Of a DNA stretch of 64,000 nucleotides, positions 27,596 through 38,623 are shown piece after piece. The stretch covers positions 682,001 through 746,000 of the forward strand of contig PHDC01000001.1 in the NCBI GenBank assembly GCA_002842515.1. Reading direction: 5' to 3'. The notes under the pieces were generated by a model. The model was not told the DNA's origin and made no database searches. It worked only from the letters and a program-made list of their open reading frames with translations. Made by a program: the position numbers and the translations under genes. Origin of the DNA: Bacteroidetes bacterium HGW-Bacteroidetes-5 (lineage in GTDB: Bacteria; Bacteroidota; Bacteroidia; Bacteroidales; UBA932). How positions within the stretch are numbered: the stretch's first letter is position 1; each line of letters opens with the position of its first letter.

Positions 27596-28585
27596 CTATC
27601 TTTTGTGTAAGTTCTTGAATATTGCATATGACTTAAAATACTCTCTTGAGTCTATTGCCGGACTTCCAACAATGGATCTCCCCTCCTCTTTGATTGATGA
27701 CATAACTCCTGCCTGAGCTCCTATCATTGTTTTATCTGCAATAGATATATGTCCGGCAACTCCAACCTGCCCACCGAACATACAACCCTTTCCAATTTTA
27801 GTAGAGCCGGAGATGCCGGTTAGGGCTGCTATTACGGTGTTCTCTCCAATCTCCGTATTGTGTGCTATCTGTATAAGATTATCCAACTTAACACCTTTCC
27901 GAATAATGGTAGATCCTATTGATGCTCTGTCAATTGTAGTGTTAGCTCCAACTTCGCAATTATCCTCAATTATCACATTTCCGGTTTGAGGGATTTTTTT
28001 GTAGCTCCCGTCAGGCAGTGGGACGAACCCGAAACCATCTGCACCAATAACCGCATTTGCGTGGATAATACAATCGGAACCGATTTTACACCCTGCATAG
28101 ATCTTAACCCCCGGGTAGATAGTTGTGTTCTCTCCTATCTCCACATCCTCGCCAAGATAGCACTGCGGATATATCTGACTCCCTTTTCCTACTGACACTC
28201 TCTTTGAGACTATTGTACCGGCTCCGATATAACATCCTTTAGCTATTTTGGAGCTCCAGGCTACTCTTGCAAAGAGTGATCTCCCCATTTTTCGGGTAGA
28301 TTTAAGAGAGTTAAAAAGCTCCAAAACGGAGGCGATTGCCTGATAGGCATCATCTACCCGAATCACAGTTCCGTTTACCGGAGATGATGGTTCAAAGGAT
28401 CTGTTCAATATTACTATGGATGCTTTTGAGGTGTAGAGATAGCTCTCATACTTTGGGTTACCCAGGAATACAAGAGTGCCGGGCTTGCCGCTCTCAATGC
28501 GGGCAACTGAACTCACCTTTACCAGAGGGTCACCCTGAATCTCTCCTTTGAGATAGTCTGATATATATTGTGCTGTGATCTCCAT
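27596..28585 (-). CDS. lpxD: UDP-3-O-acylglucosamine N-acyltransferase LpxD
   Basis: LpxD adds the second hydroxyacyl chain, to the 2-amino group of the sugar made by LpxC. The 329-residue protein has the N-terminal uridine-binding domain ([22 protein letters not shown]), the beta-helix core ([33 protein letters not shown]) and the catalytic His242 in QIAHN, equivalent to E. coli His239. It precedes lpxC-fabZ by 46 bases and follows the HD-domain gene by 8 bases on the same strand. Confidence 0.97.
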   Translation of the reverse strand: MEITAQYISDYLKGEIQGDPLVKVSSVARIESGKPGTLVFLGNPKYESYLYTSKASIVILNRSFEPSSPVNGTVIRVDDAYQAIASVLELFNSLKSTRKMGRSLFARVAWSSKIAKGCYIGAGTIVSKRVSVGKGSQIYPQCYLGEDVEIGENTTIYPGVKIYAGCKIGSDCIIHANAVIGADGFGFVPLPDGSYKKIPQTGNVIIEDNCEVGANTTIDRASIGSTIIRKGVKLDNLIQIAHNTEIGENTVIAALTGISGSTKIGKGCMFGGQVGVAGHISIADKTMIGAQAGVMSSIKEEGRSIVGSPAIDSREYFKSYAIFKNLHKR

Positions 28586-28593
28586 TCTATATT

Positions 28594-29823
28594 TTAGTTA
28601 AAATTTGCTGTGCAAAGAAAATATTTTTTTGTGATTTGAGAAAAGGCTTTTGCCGATAGCATATCGGAGATATTGTACACATCATTTACCTCACCATTTT
28701 CGGAGAGAATCTCTATCTCACCCTCGGCAGAGTCGTAGCCTCGGTTTATTACCTCTCCCGTGCAGATAAAATAGGATAGCTCCTCCTCTGAAATCTCATT
28801 TTTGAAATGATCCCGGATGGTTTTGCACCCTTTTTCATACTCCGGGTTCTCTATTGGTGAATTTAAGAGCTTAAGTTTAGGGAGCCTCCTCTCTGTTAAC
28901 ATTCTGCATAATAATGAGAGAGTCGGGTCTTCAGAAAACTGCCACTGCTTAATTGCAGACATTACATCTGTATCGTCCAGCCGGGTAAACATCTCAAGAA
29001 CCTCCTCTCTTCCAAATGTTTGGGGTGTAAAATCTCTAACCAGAAAATAGCAAATCGCAGGAGACCCTGCCAATGAGTGGCCGTTGACCGCGAGATATCT
29101 CGCTCTCCTTAAAATGCTGATTAAAAGCTGCTCGGCAGCAACAACAGTTTTATGAAGGTAGACCTGCCAGTACATAAGTCTTCGTGATATAAGAAACTTT
29201 TCAATTGAATAGATCCCCTTTAGCTCCACGACAAGTCTGTTATCCTTAACAGATAACATTTTTATTATTCTCTCAAGACCTATCATCCCTTCGGCAACTC
29301 CACTGAAGAAGCTGTCCCGTTTAAGGTAATCAAGACGGTCTACGTCCAGCTGCCCAGATACAAGCTGATGTAAAAAGTGTTTTTGATATCTCCCCTCAAA
29401 GATTGAGACCGCCATAGCCAGGGCTCCGCCGGAATCTTTGTCTATCTTTTTCATCAGTTCTAAGGATATCTCTTCGTGGGAGACCCCTACAATTATATTA
29501 TTTTCAAGCGCGTGGCTAAAAGGGCCGTGACCAATATCGTGCAGAAGCATCGCTGCAGATGCCGCCTCCTCCTCTGCCTGTGTAATCTCTATTCCTTTTG
29601 ACCTTAGAACCGCCACAGCATCCCTCATAAGATGCATAGCACCCAGGGCGTGAGAGAGGCGTGAATGCGTTGCTCCGGGATAGACCAAATTTGTAAGACC
29701 AAGCTGCTTTATATCTCTAAGCCTCTGAAAATATGGATGAGCTACAATATCACTAACAATACCTTTAGGGATATTTATAAATCCGTGAACCGGATCGTTG
29801 ATTATTTTATAACTGGTAATCAT
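28594..29823 (-). CDS. HD-superfamily phosphohydrolase
   Basis: This 409-residue cytoplasmic protein has an HD metal-binding domain at its N-terminus: [14 protein letters not shown] near residues 53-66 and [12 protein letters not shown] with His95-Asp96. The further [16 protein letters not shown] is typical of the dGTPase/SAMHD1-like group. Related enzymes hydrolyse dNTPs or nucleotides; the substrate here is not fixed by the motifs. It is the first gene of the minus-strand run leading to the lpx genes, with lpxD starting 8 bases later, and lies divergently to rimP. Confidence 0.87.
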   Translation of the reverse strand: MITSYKIINDPVHGFINIPKGIVSDIVAHPYFQRLRDIKQLGLTNLVYPGATHSRLSHALGAMHLMRDAVAVLRSKGIEITQAEEEAASAAMLLHDIGHGPFSHALENNIIVGVSHEEISLELMKKIDKDSGGALAMAVSIFEGRYQKHFLHQLVSGQLDVDRLDYLKRDSFFSGVAEGMIGLERIIKMLSVKDNRLVVELKGIYSIEKFLISRRLMYWQVYLHKTVVAAEQLLISILRRARYLAVNGHSLAGSPAICYFLVRDFTPQTFGREEVLEMFTRLDDTDVMSAIKQWQFSEDPTLSLLCRMLTERRLPKLKLLNSPIENPEYEKGCKTIRDHFKNEISEEELSYFICTGEVINRGYDSAEGEIEILSENGEVNDVYNISDMLSAKAFSQITKKYFLCTANFN

Positions 29824-29851
29824 TGCGTAAAGTTACAATAATATTAAAAAA

Positions 29852-29883
29852 TTTGTCGTATTTATAAATTATTGATATATTTG
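29852..29883 (+). promoter_or_regulatory. Promoter of rimP-nusA-infB
   Basis: TTTG at 29852-29855 and TATATTTG at 29876-29883 are 20 bases apart, an exact match to the Bacteroidetes consensus. The transcript would start near 29888 and carry a leader of about 60 bases. Confidence 0.75.
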
Positions 29884-29906
29884 CTGCGATTAAGAGCGAA
29901 AGAGAG

Positions 29907-29932
29907 ATAAGGGGACACGGTTGTCCCCTTAT
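29907..29932 (+). promoter_or_regulatory. Strong leader hairpin before rimP
   Basis: ATAAGGGGACA and TGTCCCCTTAT form an 11-bp perfect stem with the 4-base loop CGGT. The right arm is followed by an AT-rich stretch (ATTTATTAAATTT) rather than a clean T-run, so it may be an attenuator or an RNA-stabilising or translation-controlling hairpin rather than a plain terminator. It lies 17 bases before the rimP ATG and within the predicted transcript. Confidence 0.65.
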
Positions 29933-29949
29933 TTATTAAATTTATTTTA

Positions 29950-30417
29950 ATGATAATAAAAGAGAAAATAGCAACACTAATCGAGGGATATCTCGCAGAT
30001 AACTCTCTTTTTCTGGTTGATATAACTATCAGTTCAGAAAACGACATAGAGATTGCAATAGACTCATATGACCGGGTAGATATCAAAAATTGCGCCGATA
30101 TCAGCAGAATTGTAGATGCCGGATTAAACAGAGAGGAGGAGGACTTCTCTCTTACGGTAACATCTGCAGGGCTGGACCAGCCATATAAAGTATTTGACCA
30201 ATATAAAAAATCTCTGGGAAAGGAGGTTGTTGTTGTATTGAAAAGCGGAGCAAAGATAGTTGCAACTCTTACCCGGGCCTTCCCCGATAAGATTGAACTA
30301 ACCTACTCCAGACAGGAGAGAGTTGAGGGCAAAAAGAGAAGAGAGACAGTTGAGATTGTTGAGACATATAATCTCTGCGACATTAAGAGCACAAAAACAC
30401 AAATTAATTTCAAATAA
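29950..30417 (+). CDS. rimP: Ribosome maturation factor RimP
   Basis: RimP helps mature the 30S ribosomal subunit. The 155-residue protein has the family layout: an N-terminal alpha/beta domain (ISSENDIEIAIDSYDRVDIKNCADISRIVDAGLNREEEDFSLTVTSAGLDQPYK, where the SAGLDQPYK phrase corresponds to the usual SPGLDRPL) and a C-terminal small barrel. It begins the rimP-nusA-infB cluster, a gene order shared across most bacteria, and has its own promoter and leader hairpin. Confidence 0.95.
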   Translation: MIIKEKIATLIEGYLADNSLFLVDITISSENDIEIAIDSYDRVDIKNCADISRIVDAGLNREEEDFSLTVTSAGLDQPYKVFDQYKKSLGKEVVVVLKSGAKIVATLTRAFPDKIELTYSRQERVEGKKRRETVEIVETYNLCDIKSTKTQINFK

Positions 30418-30439
30418 TATCTAAAAGGAATTTACCTAT

Positions 30440-31669
30440 ATGGAAGGGTTAAATTTAATCAGCACATTTGCTGAGTTTAAAGAGTTAAAAAGCATAGATC
30501 GTCCTACAATGATGAGCGTTCTGGAGGATGTTTTCCGCAGTCAGCTAATTAAAATGTACGGAACTGCAGATAATTTTGATATCATCATCAATATTGACAA
30601 AGGAGACTTTGAAATCTGGAGAAACAGAGTCGTGGTAGAGGTCGTTGAGGATCCAAGTACCGAGATATCTTTAGAGGATGTTGCAAAGATTGACGCATCA
30701 TACGAGATTGGAGAGGAGTTCGTGGAAGAGGTAAAACTCTCATCTTTCGGGAGAAGGGGAATTCTTAACCTTAGGCAAAATCTCTCAGGCAGAATTATGG
30801 ATATAGAGAAAGCAAACCTATACACCAAGTACAAAGAGAAGATTGGAGAGATTGTAGTTGGAGAGGTATATCAGGTTTGGAAGAAAGAGGTTCTCATTAT
30901 GGATGAGGACGGAAACGAGCTTCTTCTGCCAAAAACAGAGCAGATACCATCTGACTTCTTCAGAAAAGGAGACACCGTAAGAGCAGTAGTCTCTTCTGTA
31001 GAGATGAAAAACAACAACCCCATTATTATCCTATCAAGAACCTCTTCTGTTTTTCTGGAGAGAATGTTTGAGCAGGAGGTTCCGGAGATTTTTGACGGTC
31101 TTATCACTATCAAAAAGATTGTACGGATACCGGGTGAGAGAGCAAAGGTTGCTGTTGAGTCTTATGACGAGAGGATTGACCCGGTTGGAGCTTGTGTCGG
31201 GGTTAAGGGATCCAGGATTCACGGAATCGTTCGCGAACTTCGCAATGAAAACATAGATATTATCAACTGGACTTCAAATATGCAGCTTCTCATCCAGAGG
31301 GCTCTGAGTCCGGCCAAAATTATATCCGTAAAGATAAACGAGGAGGAGAAACGGGTTGGAGTATTCCTCAAACCGGGTGATGTTTCACTCGCTATAGGCA
31401 AGGGTGGCAGCAACATTAAGCTTGCAGGTATGCTTGTAGATATGGAGATAGATGTATTCCGCGACATTGAGGAGGAGGAGGAGGATGTCCTTCTTACCGA
31501 ATTCAGTGACGAAATTGACGAATGGGTAATAGCAGCATTGAGATCTATCGGATGTGATACCGCAAAAAGTGTTCTTGCTCTTCCTGTTTCGGAGATTGTA
31601 AGAAGAGCAGACCTTGAAGAGGAGACCGTATTGGATATACAGCGAATTTTACGCGAGGAGTTCGAATAG
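30440..31669 (+). CDS. nusA: Transcription termination/antitermination factor NusA
   Basis: NusA binds RNA polymerase and nascent RNA and modulates pausing, termination and antitermination. The 409-residue protein has the N-terminal polymerase-binding domain (MMSVLEDVFRSQLIKMYG), an S1 domain near residue 130 (GEIVVGEVYQV), and KH domains with DPVGACVGVKGSRIHGIVRELRNENIDIINW and the GKGGSNIKLA loop. The C-terminal end is short and acidic, without the long repeats of gamma-proteobacterial NusA. An AAGGAA lies 10 bases before the ATG. Confidence 0.96.
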   Translation: MEGLNLISTFAEFKELKSIDRPTMMSVLEDVFRSQLIKMYGTADNFDIIINIDKGDFEIWRNRVVVEVVEDPSTEISLEDVAKIDASYEIGEEFVEEVKLSSFGRRGILNLRQNLSGRIMDIEKANLYTKYKEKIGEIVVGEVYQVWKKEVLIMDEDGNELLLPKTEQIPSDFFRKGDTVRAVVSSVEMKNNNPIIILSRTSSVFLERMFEQEVPEIFDGLITIKKIVRIPGERAKVAVESYDERIDPVGACVGVKGSRIHGIVRELRNENIDIINWTSNMQLLIQRALSPAKIISVKINEEEKRVGVFLKPGDVSLAIGKGGSNIKLAGMLVDMEIDVFRDIEEEEEDVLLTEFSDEIDEWVIAALRSIGCDTAKSVLALPVSEIVRRADLEEETVLDIQRILREEFE

Positions 31670-31695
31670 TTTAATAAATGAATGGGAGATAAAAT

Positions 31696-34600
31696 ATGAC
31701 AGTAGACAACATAATAAGAGTTGGTAAAGTATTGAAGGAGTTCAATATAGGGCTGGGGACCCTGGTGGACTATCTTAAAAGCAAGAAGATAGAGATTGAG
31801 GCCTCACCCGGCACAAAAATTACTCCCGAAACTTACGAACTCATAAGAAAAGAGTTTGGAAAGGAGCAGATCATAAAGGAGCAATCCAAGAAGATCGCTA
31901 TTAAGGTTAAAGATATCACAGACAAAGCAGATCATCACGACTTAGATGACTCGGAAGATGAGCTTCCGGTAAAGGAGGTTTTCATTAAAACTACTGTCTC
32001 AGAACACCCCTCTCCTAAAATAATCGGCAAAATAGATATTGACAAACTTTATAAACCGGCCCCCCATCCGGAGGTTCCCAACATTGTTCACAAGCCTGAA
32101 CCTGAGAGCGTTAAAGTAGTTGAGCCTATAATTGAACCAATAATAACCCAAGTGGTGGAGGCAGAGACAAAACCGGAGGTGGTACCTGCCCCAGAGATAA
32201 AAGAGGAAGTGAAGATCCCGGAGGTTCCTCAGGTATCTCCGACTCCCGTTACAGAGCCTTTGGAGGTTAAGCGAGAGATCCCGCAACACGAGAGCAGAGA
32301 GAGAGCTCAGGAGAGAGAGAGAAGGGAGATTAGGGAGAGGCAGGAGCAGAACGGCAGAATTGAGGCTAAACTTCGCAGAGAACAGAAAGAGAGCAGGGAG
32401 GAGAGAGAGAGAGAGGAGATAAAACAGAGGAATGAGGCAAAAGTGAAAGTAGAGGCAAAAAGGGTGGCAGATGCAAAACAGCTTGCCGAAGCCAAAGAGC
32501 AGGAGAGGATTGCAAAAGAGCAGCCAATTATAGCTCCAATTGAACACATAGAGACAAAAGTAGAGAGACTTGTCGGGCCAAAAATTAGCGGTACAATGGA
32601 TCTCTCTCAGTTTGATAAAAAGAAACCGGAGACCAAACCAACCTCTAAGGAGAGTCATAAAGGGAAACGCGAAAGAATACGCAAACCTCACAAAGAGAAG
32701 GTTGATGTTTCCAAGGAGACAAAAGATAACCAATTCAGAGGTGCTGCTGCAGATAAGAACAGGCCACCACTCAATAAGAAGAAAGATACCAAACCGGTAA
32801 TAGGTAAAGAGAAATTCAAACCTGTAAGAAATGAGGTGGATGAAGATGCCGTACAGAAGCAGATTAAAGAGACCTATCTGCGTATGGTTGAGGGTAAAGG
32901 TAAGACCCGGGGATCTAAGTATCGTAAAGATAAAAGAGAGCACGCCTCTCAAAAGCTTCAGGAGGAGCACGAAAAAGAGCAAATTTCAAGCAACATCCTA
33001 AAGATGACCGAGTTCGTTACTGTTAACGACCTTGCAATGATGATGGATGTGCCTGTAATCAAGGTTATCGAGGCCTGTATGAACCTGGGTCTGATGGTAT
33101 CCATCAATCAAAGGTTGGATGCAGAGGCAATGGTACTGGTTGCAGAGGAGTTTGGTTTTAAGGTTGAGTTTGTAACCGCAGACCTTCAGGGATCTATTCA
33201 GGAAGAGGCAGATACCGAGGAGGAGTTGGTAACCCGACCTCCTATTGTAACTGTAATGGGACACGTAGACCACGGTAAAACATCACTGTTGGACTATATT
33301 CGTAAAGCAAATGTTATTGCCGGTGAGGCAGGGGGAATAACCCAGCACATTGGAGCCTATAATGTTCAGATAGCCAGTGGAGAGAGAATCACATTTCTGG
33401 ACACTCCGGGTCACGAAGCATTTACTGCGATGCGTGCCCGTGGTGCCAAGGTTACAGATATTGCAATAATTATTATCGCTGCAGACGACGCAGTAATGCC
33501 ACAGACCAGAGAGGCTATCAACCACGCTCAGGCAGCCGGTGTACCGATGATATTTGCAATCAACAAAATGGATAAGCCGGGTGCAAACTCCGAGAGAATT
33601 CGCGAGCAGCTTGCCAATATGAACCTGCTTGTAGAGGACTGGGGTGGTAAATACCAGTGTCAGGAGATATCTGCAAAACAGGGAATAAATGTAGACAAAC
33701 TTCTGGAGAAGATTCTTCTTGAATCTGAGTTGTTGGATCTTAAGGCAAACCCAAACAAGAGGGCAAAAGGTACCGTAATAGAGTCTTCATTGGATAAAGG
33801 GAGGGGCTATATCACCACAATGCTGGTTCAGACAGGAACTCTACATATTGGAGATATTATCCTCAGCGGAAGCTATACCGGAAAGATCAAAGCTATGTTC
33901 AACGAAAGGGGGCAGAAGATAACCGAGGCTGCACCCGCTTCGCCTGTCTCGATTCTAGGACTTAACGGAGCACCTGCTGCAGGTGAGCTCTTCAATGTAA
34001 TGGAGGATGAGAAAGAGGCAAGAGATATAGCAAACAAAAGGGAGCAGCTGCTTAGAATACAAGGTCTTAAAACTCAGAAACACATTACTCTGGAGGAGAT
34101 TGGCCGTCGTATCGCTATTGGAAACTTCCAGGAGCTCAATGTTATTGTTAAAGGAGATGTAGACGGTTCAATTGAGGCTTTGTCGGACTCGCTGATAAAA
34201 CTCTCGACCGAAGAGGTACACGTAAATGTAATTCACAAAGCAGTTGGTGCAATCTCTGAATCGGATGTTCTGTTGGCTGCTGCATCTAACGCTATTATAA
34301 TAGGCTTCCAGGTTCGTCCATCGGTATCATCACGCAAACTTGCAGAGAAAGAGGAGATAGAGATAAGACTCTACTCTGTGATTTATGACGCAATAAACGA
34401 GGTGAAAGATGGTATGGAGGGTATGCTTGCACCGGAGCAGAAGGAGGAGATCACTGCAACTGCAGAGGTTCGTGAGGTATTCCGTATATCTAAGGTGGGC
34501 TCTATTGCAGGTTGTATGGTAAAAGAGGGGAAACTAATCCGAAATGCTAAGGTGAGAATTATTCGCGACGGAATTGTGGTATACACAGGTGGTCTCGGAT

Positions 34601-34740
34601 CACTTAAGAGGTTTAAGGATGATGTCAAAGAGGTTGCTGCAGGTTATGACTGCGGACTTAATATTGACGGATATAACGACATCAAAACTGGAGATATAAT
34701 TGAATCTTACACAATTGTGGAGATCAAGAGGAAGCTGTAA
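31696..34740 (+). CDS. infB: Translation initiation factor IF-2
   Basis: IF-2 is the GTPase that places initiator tRNA on the 30S subunit. Of 1014 residues, about 430 at the N-terminus are a long, highly charged Glu/Lys/Arg region, probably helical and partly disordered. This is followed by the IF2-N module ([33 protein letters not shown]) and the G domain with G1 GHVDHGKT at residues 522-529, then DTPGHE and NKMD. C-terminal domains II-IV follow ([27 protein letters not shown]). The charged N-terminus is long even for the family. Its stop overlaps the convergent murB end by 17 bases. Confidence 0.97.
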   Translation: MTVDNIIRVGKVLKEFNIGLGTLVDYLKSKKIEIEASPGTKITPETYELIRKEFGKEQIIKEQSKKIAIKVKDITDKADHHDLDDSEDELPVKEVFIKTTVSEHPSPKIIGKIDIDKLYKPAPHPEVPNIVHKPEPESVKVVEPIIEPIITQVVEAETKPEVVPAPEIKEEVKIPEVPQVSPTPVTEPLEVKREIPQHESRERAQERERREIRERQEQNGRIEAKLRREQKESREEREREEIKQRNEAKVKVEAKRVADAKQLAEAKEQERIAKEQPIIAPIEHIETKVERLVGPKISGTMDLSQFDKKKPETKPTSKESHKGKRERIRKPHKEKVDVSKETKDNQFRGAAADKNRPPLNKKKDTKPVIGKEKFKPVRNEVDEDAVQKQIKETYLRMVEGKGKTRGSKYRKDKREHASQKLQEEHEKEQISSNILKMTEFVTVNDLAMMMDVPVIKVIEACMNLGLMVSINQRLDAEAMVLVAEEFGFKVEFVTADLQGSIQEEADTEEELVTRPPIVTVMGHVDHGKTSLLDYIRKANVIAGEAGGITQHIGAYNVQIASGERITFLDTPGHEAFTAMRARGAKVTDIAIIIIAADDAVMPQTREAINHAQAAGVPMIFAINKMDKPGANSERIREQLANMNLLVEDWGGKYQCQEISAKQGINVDKLLEKILLESELLDLKANPNKRAKGTVIESSLDKGRGYITTMLVQTGTLHIGDIILSGSYTGKIKAMFNERGQKITEAAPASPVSILGLNGAPAAGELFNVMEDEKEARDIANKREQLLRIQGLKTQKHITLEEIGRRIAIGNFQELNVIVKGDVDGSIEALSDSLIKLSTEEVHVNVIHKAVGAISESDVLLAAASNAIIIGFQVRPSVSSRKLAEKEEIEIRLYSVIYDAINEVKDGMEGMLAPEQKEEITATAEVREVFRISKVGSIAGCMVKEGKLIRNAKVRIIRDGIVVYTGGLGSLKRFKDDVKEVAAGYDCGLNIDGYNDIKTGDIIESYTIVEIKRKL

Positions 34741-35743
34741 CGCTAACCTCCATATCAATATCTATAGAGAAGCGGGCTTTTACGGTCCGCTTTATCTTTT
34801 GTGCAAACTCCAGAAGCTCTCTGCCGGTTGCTCCCTCATATGCAAGCAGAACCAATGCGTGGTTCTGATGAACTCCCACATTTAACTCTCTGACACCCTT
34901 GAAACCACACTGCTCAATCAGCCAGGCTGCCGGAATTTTTACAAAACCGGGTGAAGAGGGATAGAGCCTCAGTGTAGGGTTGCCCTCCTTTAATCCCTGT
35001 GCAAAACTCTCCTCTACTATCGGATTTTTAAAGAAGCTACCTGCATTACCTATCTTGGCAGGATCCGGAAGTTTTGCTGTTCTTATATCAATGATCGCTT
35101 TTCTAATGTCGTAAAGAGTCGGGCTCTCTGTAGATGAGAGGCGCTCCTGTACATCGGCATAGGAGGTGTTAACGACCGGGTCAAGAGCAAGTTCAAAGGT
35201 TACAAAGGTTATGATTGTCTTTCCTTTAAGCTCTTGTTTGAAAATGCTCTCTCTGTAACCGAAACGGCACTCTTTGGCAGTTACCCTCCGCTCTTGTGAG
35301 GTGACAATATCTACATAATCTACCCATACAATTGTATCCTTTGCCTCCGATCCGTATGCTCCAATATTTTGAACCGGTGCTGCACCCACACAGCCCGGAA
35401 TTCCGGATAGGTTCTCCACCCCTCCCCAACCTCGATCTACACAATATGCAACAAATCTGTCCCAATCTACACCTGCCCCTACCTTTAACTTGAGAGAGCT
35501 CTCAGTTATATCGACAATTGAGATCTCCATAATATCCGGGTGAACCACAAGCCCGTTAAAATCTCCGGAGAAAAGGGTATTTGAACCTGAGCCCAGTACA
35601 AGTTTTGGTATATCGGTAAAACGGGAATCACTTAGAAGCTCTATTACCTCCTTAACCGAACCGGGAGCTGCATACCAGGATGCTTTTGCACTTATGCCCA
35701 GAGTATTAAGCCTCTTTAAATCTTTATCTCTCTCTAATATCAT
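34724..35743 (-). CDS. murB: UDP-N-acetylenolpyruvoylglucosamine reductase MurB
   Basis: MurB reduces UDP-GlcNAc-enolpyruvate to UDP-MurNAc with NADPH and FAD in peptidoglycan synthesis. The 339-residue length and the segments [20 protein letters not shown] (FAD site), [32 protein letters not shown] and [10 protein letters not shown] with the catalytic serine match the E. coli-like type I form. The C-terminal [11 protein letters not shown] holds the usual histidine region. It starts 3 bases after the upstream DoxX-type gene on the same strand and ends inside the convergent infB. Confidence 0.97.
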   Translation of the reverse strand: MILERDKDLKRLNTLGISAKASWYAAPGSVKEVIELLSDSRFTDIPKLVLGSGSNTLFSGDFNGLVVHPDIMEISIVDITESSLKLKVGAGVDWDRFVAYCVDRGWGGVENLSGIPGCVGAAPVQNIGAYGSEAKDTIVWVDYVDIVTSQERRVTAKECRFGYRESIFKQELKGKTIITFVTFELALDPVVNTSYADVQERLSSTESPTLYDIRKAIIDIRTAKLPDPAKIGNAGSFFKNPIVEESFAQGLKEGNPTLRLYPSSPGFVKIPAAWLIEQCGFKGVRELNVGVHQNHALVLLAYEGATGRELLEFAQKIKRTVKARFSIDIDMEVSVTASS

Positions 35744-35746
35744 AGG

Positions 35747-37045
35747 TTAAATATCGTGAATTACGGAATCCGGAGCTACAGAAGATCTCTCATCTTTATC
35801 GCTATCTTTTATAATTGGTTTGTGAATATATAAGATCCTGCAGATAAACCTCATCATAGATATGATTATAAGCAACATAAAAGCCGTTATCTCTGCCGAG
35901 AGTTGCTCCTTTATCCTGGCCTTTGCCGAGACAAGCTCTGAATCCTCCCCGAGAATGTTGTCTATGTTATCAAAAGGAATATCTATTGTTGACCATTTTG
36001 AAATAACTGTAGCATCATATAAATAAAGAACACCACCATTTGATCTATTCATAGTTAAAAGAGTTTTGAAATCTGTGTTGTAGATCTTGGGTGAGAGTCT
36101 GTTAAAATTTGAGAGCGAATCTGTGGGGCTCAACCCCGATCCGGTAAGCACAATTAAATCAACCCCTCTGACACTTAGGGTATCGTAGAGACGATTTACC
36201 CTCTCTATTGCTCTCCTGCCCAGTTGGTCAATGAATGGGACAGTGGCAATGAAGAGTGCCCCCTTTACCGAGAGTAGAGAGTCTGTCACGTAGTTGCCGT
36301 TCAGGTCAGAGACAGCAAAGTCCATATGAGCGAAACCCTTGCTTACTCTTTTTGTTCTTGAATCTTCAAATAGATAGGTCGAGTCAGGCAGATTCTCTAT
36401 TGAAAACTCGTATCTCTTACCATCCTTTGAGTAGATGAGAGTGGTCTCAAATACCGGAGTGTCACTTTCTGAGATAAAATCCAGCCTCCCCTTAATATCT
36501 GTACCAACTTTAAACTCCATAAAATCTATCATTGGCAGATGCCTGTATGAGTAGAGAGAGAGAGAGACAATAAGAAGTGCATAAGTGATTGCGAAACCCC
36601 ACTCCCACTTTGCCGGAGCTATCGGGATAAATTTCTCTTTTTGGAGATAGAGAAGAGTGGCAAAAAAGAGAAACACTATGTTCTTGTAAAAGGTTTGCCA
36701 ATTGGTAAGTTTAATTGCCTCTCCAAAACAGCCGCAGTCTGTAACAGGATTAAAGATTGCAAGAAAAAGTGTTAAAATGGTGAAGATGGATATGAAAAAC
36801 AGCGAAACCCTGCAGGCAATCTTCATTCGTATACCTACAAGAAGTGATATCCCTATGAGCATTTCTGTTCCTGAGAGTGCAACCCCTAATGTCTGAGCAA
36901 TAAAGTGCCAGGAGTCAATTCCGGCAACCTTCATATACTCCTCAATTATGAGCCCGATCCCGACAGGATCTATAATCTTAACGAACCCGGAGAGTAGGAA
37001 AGTTACTCCTATTACAACTCTGGATATTGCTCTGAGAAACTTCAT
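35747..37045 (-). CDS. DoxX/BT_3928-type membrane protein
   Basis: The ATG at 37045 (432 residues) lies 10 bases after tmk and begins MKFLRAISRVVIGVTFLLSGFVKIIDP, the first of four N-terminal helices typical of DoxX-like proteins. A GCFGEAIKLTNWQTFYKNIVFLF segment belongs to the same domain. After residue about 165 comes a long extracytoplasmic part and a single helix near residues 375-400, then a charged tail. This layout matches the Bacteroidetes BT_3928 family, whose function is not known; DoxX-type domains suggest a quinone or redox link. It stands between tmk and murB, all on one strand. Confidence 0.8.
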   Translation of the reverse strand: MKFLRAISRVVIGVTFLLSGFVKIIDPVGIGLIIEEYMKVAGIDSWHFIAQTLGVALSGTEMLIGISLLVGIRMKIACRVSLFFISIFTILTLFLAIFNPVTDCGCFGEAIKLTNWQTFYKNIVFLFFATLLYLQKEKFIPIAPAKWEWGFAITYALLIVSLSLYSYRHLPMIDFMEFKVGTDIKGRLDFISESDTPVFETTLIYSKDGKRYEFSIENLPDSTYLFEDSRTKRVSKGFAHMDFAVSDLNGNYVTDSLLSVKGALFIATVPFIDQLGRRAIERVNRLYDTLSVRGVDLIVLTGSGLSPTDSLSNFNRLSPKIYNTDFKTLLTMNRSNGGVLYLYDATVISKWSTIDIPFDNIDNILGEDSELVSAKARIKEQLSAEITAFMLLIIISMMRFICRILYIHKPIIKDSDKDERSSVAPDSVIHDI

Positions 37046-37055
37046 ATTGAATCTA

Positions 37056-37736
37056 TCAGTTAGTAATATTTTCCAACAATCCCTTAATCTTTCCAAAGAT
37101 GGACTCTGCAGATAGCATAACTCCTTTATCTGAGGAACAGTTCACTCGTATCAGACCCTCTCCCCTTTCGCACTCAGAAAGATATATCTCCCGAACCTTA
37201 GATTGAAAAGAGATGCTCTCTTCGTGAATATCCTGCTTACCGTTAAGATACTCCCTCTCACTACCCAACCTGGTCTGCTTTAACTTCTCATCTACAAAAT
37301 TTAGGGGTACATCCAAAAAAAGGTTGAGATCCGGAACCGGAATCTCGAATTTCTTAAATTCTGTATCAAAAATCCAGTCACGAAGCTCCAACGCAACTTT
37401 TGGATCGCTGCATTTTGCACACTGAAACGCTATATTGGAGTATAGGTATCTGTCTAATATTATGTGATATCCCGCTTTAATCCAATCTTTTATCTGCAAC
37501 GATGCATCTCTGCGATCCTCTGCAAACAGAAGTGCAACAAGCATCGGATGAACCTGCTCTATTTTTCCAAAATCTCCTCTTAAGAACCTGGCAATCAAAT
37601 CTCCGAAAACAGGAGCATCGAACCTCGGAAAGTGAAGATACTTAACCTTTGACCCACTGGTCTCAAAATATTGTTGCAAAAGATTTATCTGGGTAGATTT
37701 CCCCGCTCCATCCAAACCTTCTAATACGATTAACAT
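37056..37736 (-). CDS. tmk: Thymidylate kinase
   Basis: Tmk phosphorylates dTMP to dTDP for DNA synthesis. The 226-residue protein has the P-loop GLDGAGKST near residues 7-15, the DR(Y/H) motif in DRYLYSNIAFQ, and DLNLFLDVPLNFV followed by a LID-like Arg-rich stretch. It is slightly longer than the usual 205-215 residues. It lies divergently from folP across 43 bases, with tight spacing to the DoxX-type gene downstream. Confidence 0.95.
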   Translation of the reverse strand: MLIVLEGLDGAGKSTQINLLQQYFETSGSKVKYLHFPRFDAPVFGDLIARFLRGDFGKIEQVHPMLVALLFAEDRRDASLQIKDWIKAGYHIILDRYLYSNIAFQCAKCSDPKVALELRDWIFDTEFKKFEIPVPDLNLFLDVPLNFVDEKLKQTRLGSEREYLNGKQDIHEESISFQSKVREIYLSECERGEGLIRVNCSSDKGVMLSAESIFGKIKGLLENITN

Positions 37737-37779
37737 AATAAAATCTTATATTTGTGCTCCAAGCAAAGTTAGGCATTTT

Positions 37780-38613
37780 ATGGCAAATATTCTACAAACC
37801 CGTCAACCTCTGGTGATGGGAATCATAAACCTGAGCCCCGACTCTTTTTTCAAAGGAAGCCGATCTCTTACTCAAGAAGATTTTGAGAAGAGGTATGGAG
37901 AGATGCTGGAGCAGGGGGCAGATATTATTGATATAGGAGCCTGCTCCACCAGACCCGGCTCTGTTCCGGCAGATGAGGAGGTTGAGTGGGAGTTGTTAAA
38001 ACCTGCACTAAAGATAATCCTCAGAATTTTTCCTCACTCTACATTCTCACTGGATACATTCCGATCATCTATAGTTGAGAGAGCCTACGATTTTGTCGGA
38101 GATTTCATCATCAACGATATATCTTCCGGTGAGGATGATTCAGAGATGATTCCTATGGCTGCACGACTGGAGCTTCCCTACATTGCTATGCACAAAAAAG
38201 GGACTCAGCAGACTATGCAGAGCCTTTGTCAATATGATGATGTTGTAGAAGAGGTTGCAGAGTATTTCCGGCTCTTTGTCCAAAAGGCTACACAGGCCGG
38301 TATAAACGAGATCATCGTAGATCCCGGATTTGGATTTGCAAAAGATCTTGACCAGAACTATAAACTACTAAACAATCTTAATCGTTTGAAGCCACAAAAG
38401 GAAGATGGTACACACTACCCCCTTCTTGCAGGCCTTTCCAGAAAGAGTATGATTTACAAACTGCTGGAGAGTAGCCCGGATGAGGTCCTCTCTGCCACAT
38501 CTGCACTAAACCTGCTGGCACTTGTAAATGGGGCAGATATACTTCGCGTCCACGATGTAAAGGAGGCAAAAGAGATTATAACTCTATACAGAACAATAAC
38601 CAAAAACAGATAA
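37780..38613 (+). CDS. folP: Dihydropteroate synthase
   Basis: FolP condenses p-aminobenzoate with dihydropterin pyrophosphate in folate synthesis and is the sulfonamide target. The 277-residue protein has the signature MGIINLSPDSFF and the phosphate loop IDIGACSTRPGS; the end of the barrel shows DPGFGFAKDLDQNYKLL, AGLSRKSMIYKLL and a closing RVHDVKEAKE. A TATATTTG element at 37747-37754 may be its -7 region, without a matching -33. purB follows by 10 bases. Confidence 0.96.
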   Translation: MANILQTRQPLVMGIINLSPDSFFKGSRSLTQEDFEKRYGEMLEQGADIIDIGACSTRPGSVPADEEVEWELLKPALKIILRIFPHSTFSLDTFRSSIVERAYDFVGDFIINDISSGEDDSEMIPMAARLELPYIAMHKKGTQQTMQSLCQYDDVVEEVAEYFRLFVQKATQAGINEIIVDPGFGFAKDLDQNYKLLNNLNRLKPQKEDGTHYPLLAGLSRKSMIYKLLESSPDEVLSATSALNLLALVNGADILRVHDVKEAKEIITLYRTITKNR

Positions 38614-38623
38614 TAACAAAGAT

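Noticed and set aside
31999-32982. Open frame of 327 codons antisense to infB
   Set aside because: It is a by-product of the Glu/Lys/Arg-rich IF-2 coding sequence read on the other strand, giving a Leu/Phe/Ser-rich frame with no family resemblance. infB itself is certain.
37747-37754. TATATTTG element as a full folP promoter
   Set aside because: No TTTG 19-21 bases upstream; mentioned only in the folP entry.
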